DNA of 64,000 bases from Angomonas deanei (GCA_903995115.1 LR877149.1:806001-870000), one strand, 5' to 3'; shown: positions 28,977-41,573, counted from the stretch's first letter. Program-made: numbers and translations. Notes: generated by a model not told the origin, from the letters alone.

Positions 28977-30596
28977 TCACAAGAATAGCTTCTGTATTTC
29001 TGTGTCAGACATGGACTTCAATTTTCGAACAAAACCACCGACCCGGAGCAACTTTATTTCAAGAAATTTCGACGGCGTGCTGCTGCTCTGCCTATCTTGG
29101 TAGGCATGGAGGGAGGTGGTGGACAGCCACTGCCGGACGTGGTAGTAGTCGTCGTTTGGTGGGAAGATACGCTTGAAGGATTTCCAACGTGCGAAGATGG
29201 CATCCTGGGCGCGAGGAATCTTGCCGGCGAGGGCGATGGAGAGAGTTTCCAAGTCGGCGAAGGATGCCACGCTCCGAAACAGCAAGGCGGTATCGTAGGG
29301 CAGGTCATCTCCCCCGTCCTCCTCGCCACTCGCCGTCCGTCCTGTGTTGGTGGGGAACCCTTGAATAACTAACTTCGTGATACGGTGCTCAAAGTGGTCC
29401 AATTCACGAATCGTGAGAGAAGCCCCAGCGTCGTCTTCGTTGGACTTGCCATAAAGTGGGTCTGACCTTCCTGCGTACAAAAGAAGTTCTTTTGTTTGGT
29501 TTATCATCAGCAATTTCATAGTTTCGACATTTTTCGCCTCGGTCTCCAACAGACTTTCGTTCAACTGGAGTTGCGCTAATATCTTCCCTTCTATCGTGTT
29601 TGCCAATCGTTTCACCTTTTCGTCAAGTTCCTCTACCGTTACCTTGTCCTCCTCTTGTTTCAGTTTTTGCTGATACTGGTAGTTTGGATGATGTTGTATG
29701 CCATTGGAAAAGTCACTGGAATGATTTGCATCTATTTTTTCAGCACGCGGAGTGTCCGATGGAACGCTAGGAAGTGTTTCTTTCCCCGCTTTCGGGGAAG
29801 GGACGATTGGTGACTCTTCTCTCTGTTTCGTGGTGTGCTCCTCCTGGTGCATGTCCTCCTTCCGCTCTTTCGTGGGTGCGGTAGGCGACGCCCGCCGTGC
29901 CTCTATTTGGGGGTTGGATGGGCGCTTCTGCCCTTCCTTGTTGGGTGGTGTGTCATGCTTACTTTCCACCACCACCGCGCAGGCGCTCTCGCTACACACC
30001 AAAGGGTCACTGTTGGAGCTGCGCTTGTCTAGTCTGCTTACTTTTCCGTGGTTATTTTTCTCCGCGTGTCGCTTTGTTAGTTGAGGGTCCTCGGAGGATG
30101 TCTTGGCTTCTTTTTCGATCGGAATAGGCTTAAACACCGTCATACGATAGTTATTGTTCTTCGTCACGTCGGCCGCTTCGTCATTTCCGCTCAAAATGCC
30201 CTCCGGCGACGTCACTTTCCTTTTTTTGGCCACCGTAGAAGAGGTACTTTTCTTCCTGTTCGACCCCTCGCTACGATCCTCTGTTAGTCTGCTACTTCCC
30301 TTGCTGCTGACCGACTTTTCGCTCGGAGAGGGGGAGGACTTTTTCTTCTTTTTACTAGTCTTTTTCGCGCTTGTCCCGCTGCTGCTAGTCTCTTTTTTTA
30401 TCACAGAGGTGGATCTGCTTTTGGATTCCTTCTTTTGTTTTTTAGTATTTACATCGGAGCTCTTCTTTTTGCTAGCGGAACGTTTTCTACTGGCTGAGCG
30501 ACTAGTCTTCTTCGTGGAGCTCTTTTTGCTGCCCACCGTCGACGCGGTGGAACCCGTCCGGGAGAGCGATTTTTTCTTCTTTGGCGTTTTATTCAT
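28977..30596 (-). CDS. Lys/Ser-rich protein with folded C-terminal domain, unknown
   Basis: 539 residues. The N-terminal 300 are disordered Lys/Ser/Thr-rich sequence with many nuclear-localisation-like clusters (KTPKKKKSLSR, SASRKRSASKKK). A coiled-coil-like stretch lies near 310-365 and a helical C-terminal domain at about 390-539 (RELDHFEHRITKLVIQG, LFRSVASFADLETLS, RVGGFVRKLKSM). Nuclear location is inferred from the basic clusters. I do not recognise the C-terminal domain. The gene lies just upstream, in transcription order, of the Cys-rich array. Confidence 0.75.
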   Translation of the reverse strand: MNKTPKKKKSLSRTGSTASTVGSKKSSTKKTSRSASRKRSASKKKSSDVNTKKQKKESKSRSTSVIKKETSSSGTSAKKTSKKKKKSSPSPSEKSVSSKGSSRLTEDRSEGSNRKKSTSSTVAKKRKVTSPEGILSGNDEAADVTKNNNYRMTVFKPIPIEKEAKTSSEDPQLTKRHAEKNNHGKVSRLDKRSSNSDPLVCSESACAVVVESKHDTPPNKEGQKRPSNPQIEARRASPTAPTKERKEDMHQEEHTTKQREESPIVPSPKAGKETLPSVPSDTPRAEKIDANHSSDFSNGIQHHPNYQYQQKLKQEEDKVTVEELDEKVKRLANTIEGKILAQLQLNESLLETEAKNVETMKLLMINQTKELLLYAGRSDPLYGKSNEDDAGASLTIRELDHFEHRITKLVIQGFPTNTGRTASGEEDGGDDLPYDTALLFRSVASFADLETLSIALAGKIPRAQDAIFARWKSFKRIFPPNDDYYHVRQWLSTTSLHAYQDRQSSSTPSKFLEIKLLRVGGFVRKLKSMSDTEIQKLFL

Positions 30597-30799
30597 TCTT
30601 CTATGACGCTAAGTGATGGTCGTAGTAGTAATAATAAGAGAAGAAATGATGATACAATTAAAAAAAAAAAAAACCAAATATTTTGGTTTTTACCAACCTG
30701 CCCGCAATGTGCCGTACATTTCAATATTCTTTTTCTCGTAATAGATTGTCATATATAAAAGTATTCAGTAAAACACACACAAAAAGCGATAACAAAAAG

Positions 30800-33692
30800 T
30801 TAGTCCTGCTCGGGAAAATTCCCAATCCCCACTAACAGTCGATCCATCACCTCCAGGGGTAGGTGCACCACCTTGACCTCGAAGGTACCCCCAACTGGTT
30901 TGTGGTCAGACATGGTGAGCTCCTCTACACGGTAGTACTGCAGTGCATTGATGGCATTCTTAATCATTGGAAAAGGGCGCTGCGGCACACTTGGTGACAC
31001 GTCGTCGTCGGTATCGGCGGGCGGTTTGGCGAAGATGGACTTTGTGGCGGCCCGAAATGTCGGGAAGCCCCTTTTTCTCTTCCACACGGGGTGATTGGGT
31101 TCGATAAAAGCACTTTCCTCCTGTAATGGTCCCCGCTCTGGGGCATGACCGACAAAAGCGGATTTCCCTCGTGTCAGTCCGACCGACTCGTCCGAGGTGG
31201 TGGAGGAGGAAGAGTGAATTCCCTTTTCCTGTTTGTCCACAATGAGCTGAAGTTGCTCGTCCGACAAGTTTTCCAAGCTGACCCAATTCTCCTTGGAGTC
31301 GACCGAGACGGGAGTGGACTGATACGGTGCTGACTGCACTGTACGGAGGAGGGAGGAGGACTCCTCTGTCTGCAGCCCACTGGAGTCGTCGGTGTTATGG
31401 CGACCCACCCCACCGGATAAAACAAGGGGAGAGGCGACAAACTCTCCGCTGGAGCTGGTGCGGTTGATGCGGGAACCACTCGGGGAGGTGTATGGGTTAT
31501 TTTCCAAGATACGAAATAGGATACGATCGCACCAGGCGGGATCACGCTTTTTACGGCTCGTGTCGTAGCGACTGGTGCCCTTGTCAAACTTGTACGTGGG
31601 GTGAAACTTTATCCACTGCTCCTGAAACCCATCAAACACCTCCCCGCTCACCATTCCCTGTCGGAGCTCATCGTGGCAGAGGAGCTGATCCACCATATCG
31701 GCCTCGATCATTTCGAATATCGTCGCCGACGGCAGATTGTGCAGACGGGAGTTGAGGTCGCCGAGGAAAAAGACGTAGTCGTGCTGGTCGAGGATGTGGC
31801 TCTCCCAGTCGTACAGGATTTCATGCGTTTCCTGGATATTGTAATACAGCCGAAGGGTTTCATTCTCGATGGTGTTCAGAAAACGGTCCCACGTGGATTT
31901 TCCTTTAACACAGGAGGCATCCACGATGCTAAAGTTCCCAATGTAGGAATCCCCCACGGCGGCGGCGTACGTTCGGACAATTTCGCTCTCGTCGTCTGCG
32001 GTCTGTGGTAGACGAAAGAGCAAATCCTTCAGCGAGGCGTGGTAGTTCATCATCCGGTTGTACTCATTGTGCTTATGCGCACTGAAATGCGCGGCAATAA
32101 AGATGAATCGCTTGCCGTAGATGGTCGCCCGGAGCGCCACGGAGCCTTTATTGCCCAGCAAGTTCAGCGCCCCCGTGCGCGTGAGGGAGAGTCGCACGTG
32201 GGAGATGTAGCTCAGATGGGTGAGTTGACAAAACACCATCAGTGTCAGACCAACCAGCTGCACAATTTTAATCTTTTTGTAAATGATCTGACGGTCGGAG
32301 GCGATGGAGAGGAATTCTGTGATCGTGTCGGCCCAGGTGGCACTGCTGTTCGTCCACTCCTTCACCAGCGCTATACCGCCCATGTCGACCTCCTGCAAGG
32401 AGAGCACCAGGAGGTCAGGGAACCGCTGAAGCAGTTCGTCCCGCGCCTCGTCGCTTTCCTTTTGTCGCTGTCGTCTTTCATCCGCCACGTGGGACGGATT
32501 TCGCTTACTAAAAGAGGGCCACAAGGGTTCCATCTTGGGGGATCCCCACGCGGTTTGCTTCTCCCGGTGGTAGCGATCGACCGCCGCGCCCAACTCCTCC
32601 CCTAGCAACCACTTTAGCATGTGCACCGTGTAGGAGGGTGGGGGGTTCTGATCCACATTCCACGTGCAGCACTGCACCTTGAAGGACTTTTGCAGCAGAT
32701 GCACATCCACCTCCTTGAGGGACGCTCGGATGTAATCATTCAGTCTGCTTCGCTGTGCCTGCGCCGATGTAATCTGTTCTTGTGTCAGCGTGGGTTTTGG
32801 CTTCTGCTCCCCTGCCGACGGGGTGGAGGCAAAGTTATCTTCACCAAACTCATTTTTCACGTCCAGCTCCGTTTCAATGTGCAGGAAGGGACGGCACAGT
32901 CTCTTGGCTGTCCGATAGGCCCCTTTGGTTCTTTTCCCCAACGAAAAAGGAAGTCTTCCTCGTTTGCCAAAGGTGACGATCCAAACGAGGATGTCATACA
33001 GCACGCCTAGTGCGTACACGGTGTAGACAAAGACATAGCGGACGGTGACGTATCGGAGGAACTCTAATAAGGAAAAGGAGCTGCCCTGCTCCTTGGAGGA
33101 GGCATCACTGCTGTTGCTCAGCCGTCTCCTTCCGGCCCTGGTCTTTTTTTTCACCGTATTCTCCGCTAGGGGAGGCGGACCACGTCTTGGCACGATACAC
33201 CAGCTGGTCTCTCTTCTTCCCTGGGCCACCACTTGCGTTGTGACTCGACTTGTCGCCGCTCTCCTCGTGGGAGTTTCCCGTCACACTCCGTAGCACTCTT
33301 CGCCCCTTTTCATTCTCTTCTGTTTTCTCCAAGACAGTCGATGCCACCCTTGGCAGCCCCGCGTAACTAGGGGAGTCCGGCTGCGATACATTCACGCTGG
33401 CTCGCCGGCTCGTATCCCCCAAGTGACTGCTGAACAGACTGTCATTGCCCACCCCTGCGTGACCAGAGTCGTTTGCCTCCCTCTGTCTCCGGCGGGTCGC
33501 GGACGGTTCACTTGACCACTCGCCCACCTCTCCTACCGAGGAGCCAGTTCGGATGTGGAGGGGCATCTTCTTCAGGATGCGGTTGCTCTGGCTGGCGGAG
33601 TTACTGTTGGAGTAGGAGGGAGGGGCCTCTTCCCTGTCACCGTCGGTGCTGCTCTGCCGAGTAATCTGCGGGAAGTGCTCCGAGGAGGACAT
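30800..33692 (-). CDS. Inositol polyphosphate 5-phosphatase, one frame change in N-terminal part
   Basis: Removes the 5-phosphate of inositol phosphates or phosphoinositides. The catalytic domain has the motif series of type II enzymes: CCTWNVDQNPP, LSLQEVDMGG (metal Glu), LGNKGSVALR, AAHFSAH, FFLGDLNSRL (near 31755), DPAWCDRIL (near 31535) and SDHKPVGG (near 30905). A hydrophobic stretch of about 35 residues just after residue 200 (LRYVTVRYVFVYTVYALGVLYDIL) may anchor it to a membrane. The ATG-started frame (33692-33105) and the catalytic frame (open from 33232) overlap by 128 bases and must be one gene: the second frame has no ATG near its start, and there is no splice tract between. The shift falls at eight A on the minus strand near 33146-33153. 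Confidence 0.85.
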
Positions 33693-33900
33693 ACACCGTT
33701 TAACAAATCCTATTGGTGTTGCTGAACTGAGAGAATAATAATAAAAAAGAGGGAACTATTTTGTTTGTCAGTAAAAGGTGAAAACAATTGGACTGCAGTG
33801 TTGGTGTCGCTACTGTTTTTGATTTTTTTTCTTTCTTTTTATACAAGTCTAGAAGACGCTTTATTGTACATTGTAGAACGTATTTCAACCACGTGTGGGA

Positions 33901-36900
33901 TTATGGTTGTGCGATTCCTTCTTCATTGGGGGAAGTGGCTATACCGGCTGGGTTACTGTCGCTGTTGCTATTGCTCCGTGCGCCGCCGTGAAGGTTGGGG
34001 TTATTTAAAAAGCTGGGAAACGTGATCTTGGTCGGACGCGCCTCACCGCCACTGGTGTTGTCGTCCGGTAGCTCGTGCGATGGCGGGGTATACAGGATGG
34101 TCTGCAGTTTCGTCTCACTCGTGCTGCTACTATTCTTCTTTGGTCTGCCGCTGGGTATGCTGCTCCTTCCTTTGGACTCTACCATGGACCGACGGAGAGG
34201 GGAGCCGGTCCCCATCAGCTGAGAAGCGCTGCTGCTACCCCTCTTGGCCCCCGGCGACAACACGCTGCCTCTCCCCGCGGTGGATGGCCTCTTGTGCATT
34301 GGCGGCAGACCGTCTGGTGAGGTCGCCCTCGACGCGCCGTGGTAGGGTGAACCAGGCGCGTTCTGCAGCGAGGAGTGCGATCTGGAGGAGCGTTTCTTGT
34401 TTTCCAGCGGGTCTGTCTGAGTGGCCGCGGTGGTCGTGGTGACCGTGTTCGCTGACTTCAACAGAGACTTCACCTTTATCGTTCCACCCTGAAATTGGCC
34501 TGCCGTCTGCAACCACTGACGATTTTTTTGATAGAGCAGCGCCAACGCGGAGGCATACGTGTTTTCCTTTTCAAACACCAACCGCTTCCCCTTTGGTGCC
34601 TTGGCCTTCTTACGTGCGTTACTCTCCGCCGCCTTACCGCCTTTCGTGGTGGCGTTCGGCTGATGCACCCCAACGCTTAATCGGCTGACGCTGATGTTTG
34701 GGCTCGCCCCCCGCGCGGCACTACCACTACTGCCGACCGGCATGAGCGGTAGCGGCGGCGGCATGGGCACTTTGGCAATAGAAGACGGTCCGCTGCTCTT
34801 ACCACTCGTGGTGCTCCGACCCAGCGATGTTTTGGACGTATTCATCTCGCTCATCTCCTCCAACGCATTATTCTCTCCTTTCTGCAACGCACGGGCCTCC
34901 TCCTCTTCCTTCTTTTTGACATCTAGTACATATTGCAGTGACGACTGGACAGAGGCTAATATACCTTTCATGGCAAACACAAACTGTTTTTGCGACAGCG
35001 CTCGGTTGACAGGAGTGGACCCCTGATCCTCCTTTCCATTTTCTTTATTGCCAGCAGGGGCGGTCCCGCTCTGCCCTGACAGTGCCTCACTCTCCGTAAT
35101 CGTCGGCACCAAGTCGTACAGGCGATGAGAGAGGTTCAACAGAAGCTGCACACTGACGGGTGTATTATTAGGATCAACTTTACTTTTCACCAAGGGGAGG
35201 GGCGGCTCACCGCTGAGGAGAATCGTACTGTTCACCCCCTCCTCCGTATCCTCCTTTTCAAAGTCGTGCTTTCGCGCCACCGGCAGTGCCCGGAGTGCCG
35301 CCTCCCGTGTGACACACCAGCAGCTGACGATGCGCTGCTTCTTGGCGTCTGTCCCGCTGGTGTAGATGGCAGGTGGGACACGGAGGGAGGAGGAGTTCGC
35401 CCTACCCGAGGCGGGCCGCCGCTGCGGGGTGCGACGGGCGCGGTCCCCCTTCTCCCCTGCCTGCTCCTCTATCCCGTCAATCGCACTCGACACCAGCTTC
35501 TCGCTGCTGACTTTCACGGACTCTTTACCGGAGGCGACCCCACCCTCGTCGTCGTCGTCTGCCGTCAGTACTTTGCGCCGGGTGATGGTTTGGGTCCGCA
35601 AAGAGGGATCCAACAGCACATCCAGTCGTGCCTCCAGACTGATGGGGGCGGCCACAATGGAGTTTTCCAAAATGTAATTGCGGTCTACCGGGGCCTGACT
35701 GGGGTTTGCTTGCCCAGATAGGAAGCGTTTTGGGTCGGAAGGGGACAGTCTCAGAAAGGACGATTCCCTGGAAGAGGGCCTAGAGTTGGATTTATCGCTG
35801 GTTTCGCCGTCTACGCTCCCGAACCGTCCGAGACTGACGTTGGCAATCGGGAATGGGCTGATGTGCCCCAGACGACCAGCGCTCTTCTCCCAGGGCAGCG
35901 GATTTGTTTTGCCATCCCCCTTCTCTTTCGGCGCGGACAGGATCAACTCCTTGGCGAGAAGGTCGTACAACTCCCGACACGCCGCATCCGTCGCGGCGGC
36001 GCTCGCAAACGCACTGGTCAGCCGCAGCTCTCCTCCATGGGTGTGCTTCCCTAGAAAGTGCACCTCCTCCAGCGCCGCGCCAGTGACGTGTATCGTCGTG
36101 TAGGCCAACTTGGATGATTTGGCCGCCTTTTCGCCCTTTTTGGTTTCACGGGGGGAATCACATTCCACGTGTACTGATTGGAGCGGTGCACCGATATCTG
36201 TGGTCGAGGGCCGTTAAACAGAACCGTGTAGTGCTCCCCTGTCTTTTGGTCTACCCGGTGCCCCTCTGCCCCGTCGGACTGGGGGAGACGCTGCTTCAGA
36301 ATTTCCTTCACATAGAGGGAGGACTCTAGCGAGCGCAGACACCGCGGCCAGGACTCACTGTTCACCGCTTGCAACAAGTTGGAGGCGGCCTCTAAGGCAT
36401 CTTTACACGACCGGAACGCCACCGCATACCCGGTACCGCCGTGCGTGGCACACACGTACCCATTGTGGCGGTGTAGGATCGACTGGGCAATGTAATTGTA
36501 ATGCTCGTACACACTCGTCAAGATGCGTGTCGTGATAAAGTCTTCGTCCTCTTCCTCCTCCTCGTCGCTGCCGGCCAGGGAGTCGTTGAGGGAGTGCGCG
36601 GCCTTTCGTTTTTCTCTAATATCCTTCATGAAGTTGCGTAACTCCCTCACGAGGGAAGCGCTCCCGACGACGTCACAGTACATGAAACAAAGTGTTTTCC
36701 GCACTTTATTGGCCTGCGTATCTTCCGCCAACTTTTCGCCGTCGCTGTCACTATCGCTGTCGCTGTAATTCGCCGTCTTTTTATAAAACTCCTCCAGCTG
36801 CGTGGTGAACATGTAGGGGTTCTTGAGCTCTGCGAATGGGTTAGTGGGGGATTCCGTCAAGGTTAAAAGAGTGCCCTCTTCTTCGCCTGGCGCGTCCGAG

Positions 36901-39792
36901 GTAGGAGGAGCGGTGCCGCTACCCTTCTTCTCATGGAGCACAAAGGCATCTTCCGCTAACATCGCAGCGGCCTCCGCCCGCTCCATCCGCCTCAATTGCG
37001 TGTTCAGCATCTCCTCCACCACTTTCCGCTCATACTGTATTTCGCGGGAGAATAGAATCGCCTTTGTGGATCGTGCCGTCACACCATCCGCCCCTTCCTC
37101 CTTGTCCACGTCGACCCCACTTTTCATTGCCTGATGGTTTTGTTTCTGCTTCTGCTGCACGAGACTGTCCGCCATCATTTTGGTTCGACGATAGGCAAAG
37201 GGACGGGGGAGGATGGAGTGAACGACCGCCATGGTATCGCTCACGTTTAAAAAGTGACCTCCCTGCTTCACATGTTGTACTGCTGATCCAGGAGGTTCTC
37301 GTTTTTGCCGTGGAAAACAGAAATAACATCCTCCATGGCCAAGATCTCGCCATTACGCGCCAAATCGCACAGCGTGGCGGAGAGTCGAATCACCGGCCCC
37401 GTGCACTTGAGCATACCGTGATGATCCGTGTTACGGTAGATGGACGCCATCGGCCCTGAGGAGATACCGCCTCTGAAGAGGAACAGTTCCTCCTTCGATT
37501 TGCTGTACTTTGTACCCGTACGATTCACATTGATGTAAATGTCCGAGACGAAGGCCAGTGCCTGCTCCACTTCGCGAAAGACATAGGTAAAGATGTCCAG
37601 CTGGTTGCCGTTCATGTAAAAGCCGTAGTACTGCTTCGCGGAGTGGTTGATGAACAGACGGATGCCACTTCGAATATTTTCGTACTCCTGCGTGGACAGA
37701 TTGCTAAAAAAGAATACTCTTCCACATGCGGTCATCGCCTGTGTCGATGGTACACACGTACGCCGTTTCGGAAGGATTCAGCGGACGCCGCTTGGACGCG
37801 ACAAACCGGTCTTCACTCGACATAATCTGCTTCTCCAACTCCGCGCAGTTGAGCTCCACCTTTCTATAAAACTCCATCACCGACTCCTTTTCTTGTTTCA
37901 TCTTGAAATAGTCCAACAGTTTCGTCGCGTGCTCATCCACCAGCGCCTGTTGCTGCTTTTTTTCCTCGTCCGTCAGTTCCACAAACTTTGCCACACGCTT
38001 ACGACCCGACTGACTCGTCTGACTTTTGCTGAACTGACTGGTGCTCATGAGGGTGGTGCTGTTACTGGCGTTGGTGTGGTAGTGGTACAGCTGTTGGGGG
38101 TCCAACAGGGAGCCCTTCAGGACCTTGCTAAAGTACTGTATCACGTGCTTCACAGGCGGCAACATTTGGTGCAAGTACTTTTTGCACGGCAGCAGGTACT
38201 GGTGTGGGACGACTCTCCGCTCCTTCAGGGAGGCCGGGAGGAGGACGGCCTTGATGGTGTTCCACTCCGCCGGCACGACGAGTACCTCCCAATCTTCGGC
38301 GGAGAGAATTTTGCGAAGAATATCGGCGTATTTGCGGTTGGCGTTCTTTTCGTCCGCCTTTCCTTGTCCTGACGAGACGTCCGCTTTTTCTTTTTTGACG
38401 TCCTCCGACTCCGACGCAAAATTTTTGAACCTCTGCTGGTTTTGCACCAGTTGAATCCACGCCTCATTCACAATGATTTCCCCCACCGCCGCATACCGCA
38501 GGAGAACACTAATCGCCGACTGCACTTCCTTGCCGTAGAGAAAGGTGCGACCGGTGGAAGGGTTCACCTCCACCTCGGGCGTGCAGGCATAGAGACAGCA
38601 GTGAATGCGAGGCCCTCGGTAGAGCGGTTTCTTCTTTGGTCCAGTTACCTTTCCATGTGTCAGCAGCAGACCCCCGTAGGAGGTGGAGGTACTCTGAGAG
38701 GCGTCCTCCACCGGGTTTAACGCCCTACCGTTCGTTTCGTCGTACTCCACACTACGAAAGAGTGGGTTCATCTGCGCCCTTTGCGGCCATTCCAATTTGA
38801 TTAACTGCTCCTCGCAATTCTTTGAAAACTGAAGGGCCATGAGTGGATCTTGGAAGACGAACACGTCTAACCCGCACTTGGACAGCACCCGGAACCCCTT
38901 GTATTGCTGACACACCGCCAGCGTCACCTGTTGATACACATTCATGACAAACTCCTCCACACTGTCACTCAAAGGGTACTCGACGCCATTCACAAAGAGC
39001 AGCACGAGGGTGACATCCCGCCTGGGGAACACCGCCGCATCGCAGCGTTGTCTAAAGTACAAGTCGTCGTTGAGTTCCATCATTTGACTTTCCAGTGTTT
39101 CCAACCGGCGTCTGCCAGCCCTCCGCACGTTAATGGCAGACCGCATCTTCTCCTGCGCCACCTCCACCCGCGTCGTCAGACGTTGTTTCAGCACGTCATC
39201 GGCGATGCGCTTCTTGAGGCCGTCGTTCTCAATAGACAGCTGCATCACCTGCTCTTCCAGCTGCTCATTATCGTGGAGGAAGGTAGACCGAGTTGGTTTT
39301 GGCGTTGGTGTCATTTTCCACCAGTGCCAGTCGCAATTCTTCGACCGTTTTGATGAGTTCCTCATTCCAGCCTTGAAGGGTCTGCACTTTTTTCACCAGT
39401 TCCGCGACGGTTGCCGTCTCACCATTCGCGGTGCAGTCACTTGTTTTGTTTTCCGTATCCTCTTCTTCGTCGTCCATGTGCCGGACACTGCTACCCACCT
39501 TCGTACTGCTGGCCATTTCCTCTTCCGGGGAAAAGGACTTCATGCAGTGTAAACAAAAACGGACGGCGTGACCGTTTTCTACCGCCCCACCATCAGGTGT
39601 GTTTCTACTATGGTCTTGAATCACCTGTCTCAATTCCGCAATCGTTCGTTGTTGTTCCATAATGCGATTCTGAAAGTCAATTCGTTCGGTGAGGAGACGA
39701 CAAAGGAGTTCCTCCTCGTTGTCGTCTCCGCTATTTACCGTCCCGTCCTCACGGACCACATTGGCGGTCCCCTGGACAACAGGTCTGCTCAT
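33901..39792 (-). CDS. Giant protein with coiled coil and three cyclase-homology domains, four frame changes
   Basis: Five overlapping open frames (39792-39268, 39365-37704, 37735-37268, 37271-36051, 36168-33901) read as one protein of about 1,950 residues; only the first begins with an ATG, and no splice tract separates them. Order: N-terminal coiled coil with a CxxC pair; cyclase-homology domain 1 (about 39025-38450; VTLVLLFVNGVEY, VFVFQDPLMALQFS); a linker with coiled coil; domain 2 (about 37725-37320; RVFFFSNLSTQEY, REVEQALAFVSDIY); domain 3 (about 36695-36020; LCFMYCDVVGSASL, GGTGYAVAFRSCKDALEA); and a long Ser/Pro-rich tail. Only domain 3 keeps the Asp of the usual F-x-D-x-x-G metal site. 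No membrane segment is seen, unlike trypanosome receptor cyclases. Activity is uncertain; a scaffold or sensor is equally possible. Confidence 0.65.
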
Positions 39793-39978
39793 CTGATCCG
39801 CAGAATACTATGAAATAATGAAATGGTATCTAAAATACAAACTCTATGCCATTTTGTTTTTAAAATTATTGTGTTTGTGAGAGAGAAAGCGTGTTTACAT
39901 CTACGCCACCATCCTTGTATTTATGAAGGGATGTCAAATTTTCGTCAACACATTTCCTAAATTAAATAAAAATATCTG

Positions 39979-41043
39979 TTAGTCTATATGGAATAACCCC
40001 AGTGACACGTCAGCCGGCACTTGCACCTGACACTCCATTCTACTTTCGTAGGGTGCCATTTTCCCTTTCACAGCGTCCAGCATCACCTGCATCACCTCCT
40101 CCCTGTCCCGTGAGCACACCACCGTCTGCAACCAGTAGTGCAGAAAACTATCCCGACAGCGGTACAAGGGAGAGGGTGACACCTGCGTGGTAAACACCTC
40201 TACCGCCAGCAGTTTTAGCCACGCGACCTTGATCGGCTCCAGTTGCACCTCCCCCAAAAATTGAAGTATGCGGCAGATGCGAAGGTAGTTGTGGCCGTGC
40301 TGAAGTAGGTTCGTGTACTGCCTACTCCTCTCCGCGATATCCCCTGAAGTGGAAAGAACGGCGGAAATCGTCATCTGTCTTTCATTGGGTGACACACTGC
40401 GCTTCGAGTACTGAATGTGCATTCCATAAAAACGAAGCATCACCCGTAACGCGAGCAACACATGCGTGATGGCCGCCCCGTCCTCCGCAATACACCGCAC
40501 CTCCGCATCATCGGAGAGGATTGGGGCCTCGTAGTTCATCCCTACCGTACGCAGAGGAAACATCCACTGTATGAAATCGTGTCTATACTCTAATGCCTCC
40601 GGCTCCCAACAGGACCTGGAGAGGGCGATGGAAAAGTCCCCTTTCTTTTCGTCCCATCTGCAGTCGACGCCTCCCATTTTTAGCATCGCGGCGTAGTTTT
40701 CGTTTCCACTGGTGGTAGCATTCCCTTGTAGAAACTGATAACACCGATAAGACGGGAGACTGGTCTGCCTGCCCGCTACTTCTCCGGCGTCTTGTCGGCT
40801 CGTCGACAAGTGCTGTGACAGGCGACGCACATTTCTGCGGTAGTTCACCATTTCAGCAGAGTTAGAAAGGGAAGGGACACCAAACTGTTTTTTAAATTGT
40901 TCTTCGAGGTTGGCATTTGTGACCGAACACTTGGGGAAACTTAACTTTTTTTGACGCATGCTTTTCTTCTTGACAGCTGATTTTCTAGAAAATTTTAAAT
41001 TCGAGGGTTTCCTTCCTGTTGAAATCTTTTTACCAAGTTCCAT
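39979..41043 (-). CDS. OGFr-domain protein
   Basis: 354 residues. Residues of about 150-310 match the conserved N-terminal domain of opioid growth factor receptor: YRHDFIQWMFPLRTVGMNY (153-171), VMLRFYGMHI, NLLQHGHNYLRICRILQFLGEVQLE and a final RDSFLHYWLQTVV. In animals this domain is the receptor core; it also occurs in protists, fungi and bacteria, with unclear role, so opioid binding should not be assumed. The basic N-terminus (residues 1-35, RKSAVKKKSMRQKK) could be nuclear-localising or, less likely, mitochondrial. Confidence 0.85.
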   Translation of the reverse strand: MELGKKISTGRKPSNLKFSRKSAVKKKSMRQKKLSFPKCSVTNANLEEQFKKQFGVPSLSNSAEMVNYRRNVRRLSQHLSTSRQDAGEVAGRQTSLPSYRCYQFLQGNATTSGNENYAAMLKMGGVDCRWDEKKGDFSIALSRSCWEPEALEYRHDFIQWMFPLRTVGMNYEAPILSDDAEVRCIAEDGAAITHVLLALRVMLRFYGMHIQYSKRSVSPNERQMTISAVLSTSGDIAERSRQYTNLLQHGHNYLRICRILQFLGEVQLEPIKVAWLKLLAVEVFTTQVSPSPLYRCRDSFLHYWLQTVVCSRDREEVMQVMLDAVKGKMAPYESRMECQVQVPADVSLGLFHID

Positions 41044-41210
41044 CTGGGACTACTAGAACAAAAGAGAGTGAGAGAAAAAGAGGACTTCTTTCGGGGAACA
41101 ATACGCGTTCATAAACACACCCACGAAGCAAAATAATCAGGAAACGACGTACATTCAGAACGACAAAGACCATCCTCCAGTGTGTGTGTTTGAAACCGCA
41201 TCAACGTACA

Positions 41211-41573
41211 CTAATTATGCAGTTGAGAAAGCAGTATTTCACAGGCTCGTTTTTCTCCTCCACTTTGGGTTTTCAATTCCGCCGCGGTCACAGCCGTTTG
41301 CCGACCCCCACCGCTAGTCTCGATGGCGGACCACAACGCCCGCATCCCTTCTCCCTGCTCATCCGTCACCACCCCTTCAATGTAATCCGCCACACGGTTC
41401 AGTAGCTCTCCGTGCTCATCCTGTTGTGCTGGAACCGGGTCCCTGCCTTCCGCTTCTCCTCGGTCGCCGCGGCCTGACACGACTAATTCCATTTCGGCTA
41501 AAAGAATTTCCACCGCGTCCAGGTGAAAGCCCGCCGCGTCACTCCACGGTTTCGCCTCCTCGCTGCGGTTCAT
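41211..41573 (-). CDS. Small acidic protein, unknown
   Basis: 120 residues, Glu/Ala-rich, with two predicted helices (residues 17-32 and 58-85) and no motif I recognise. A run of about eighteen T on the minus strand (41715-41732) followed by ATAG (AG at 41708-41707) gives it a plausible 5' UTR of about 130 bases, which supports a real gene. It is the last gene before Cys-rich array 2 on the right. Confidence 0.55.
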   Translation of the reverse strand: MNRSEEAKPWSDAAGFHLDAVEILLAEMELVVSGRGDRGEAEGRDPVPAQQDEHGELLNRVADYIEGVVTDEQGEGMRALWSAIETSGGGRQTAVTAAELKTQSGGEKRACEILLSQLHN

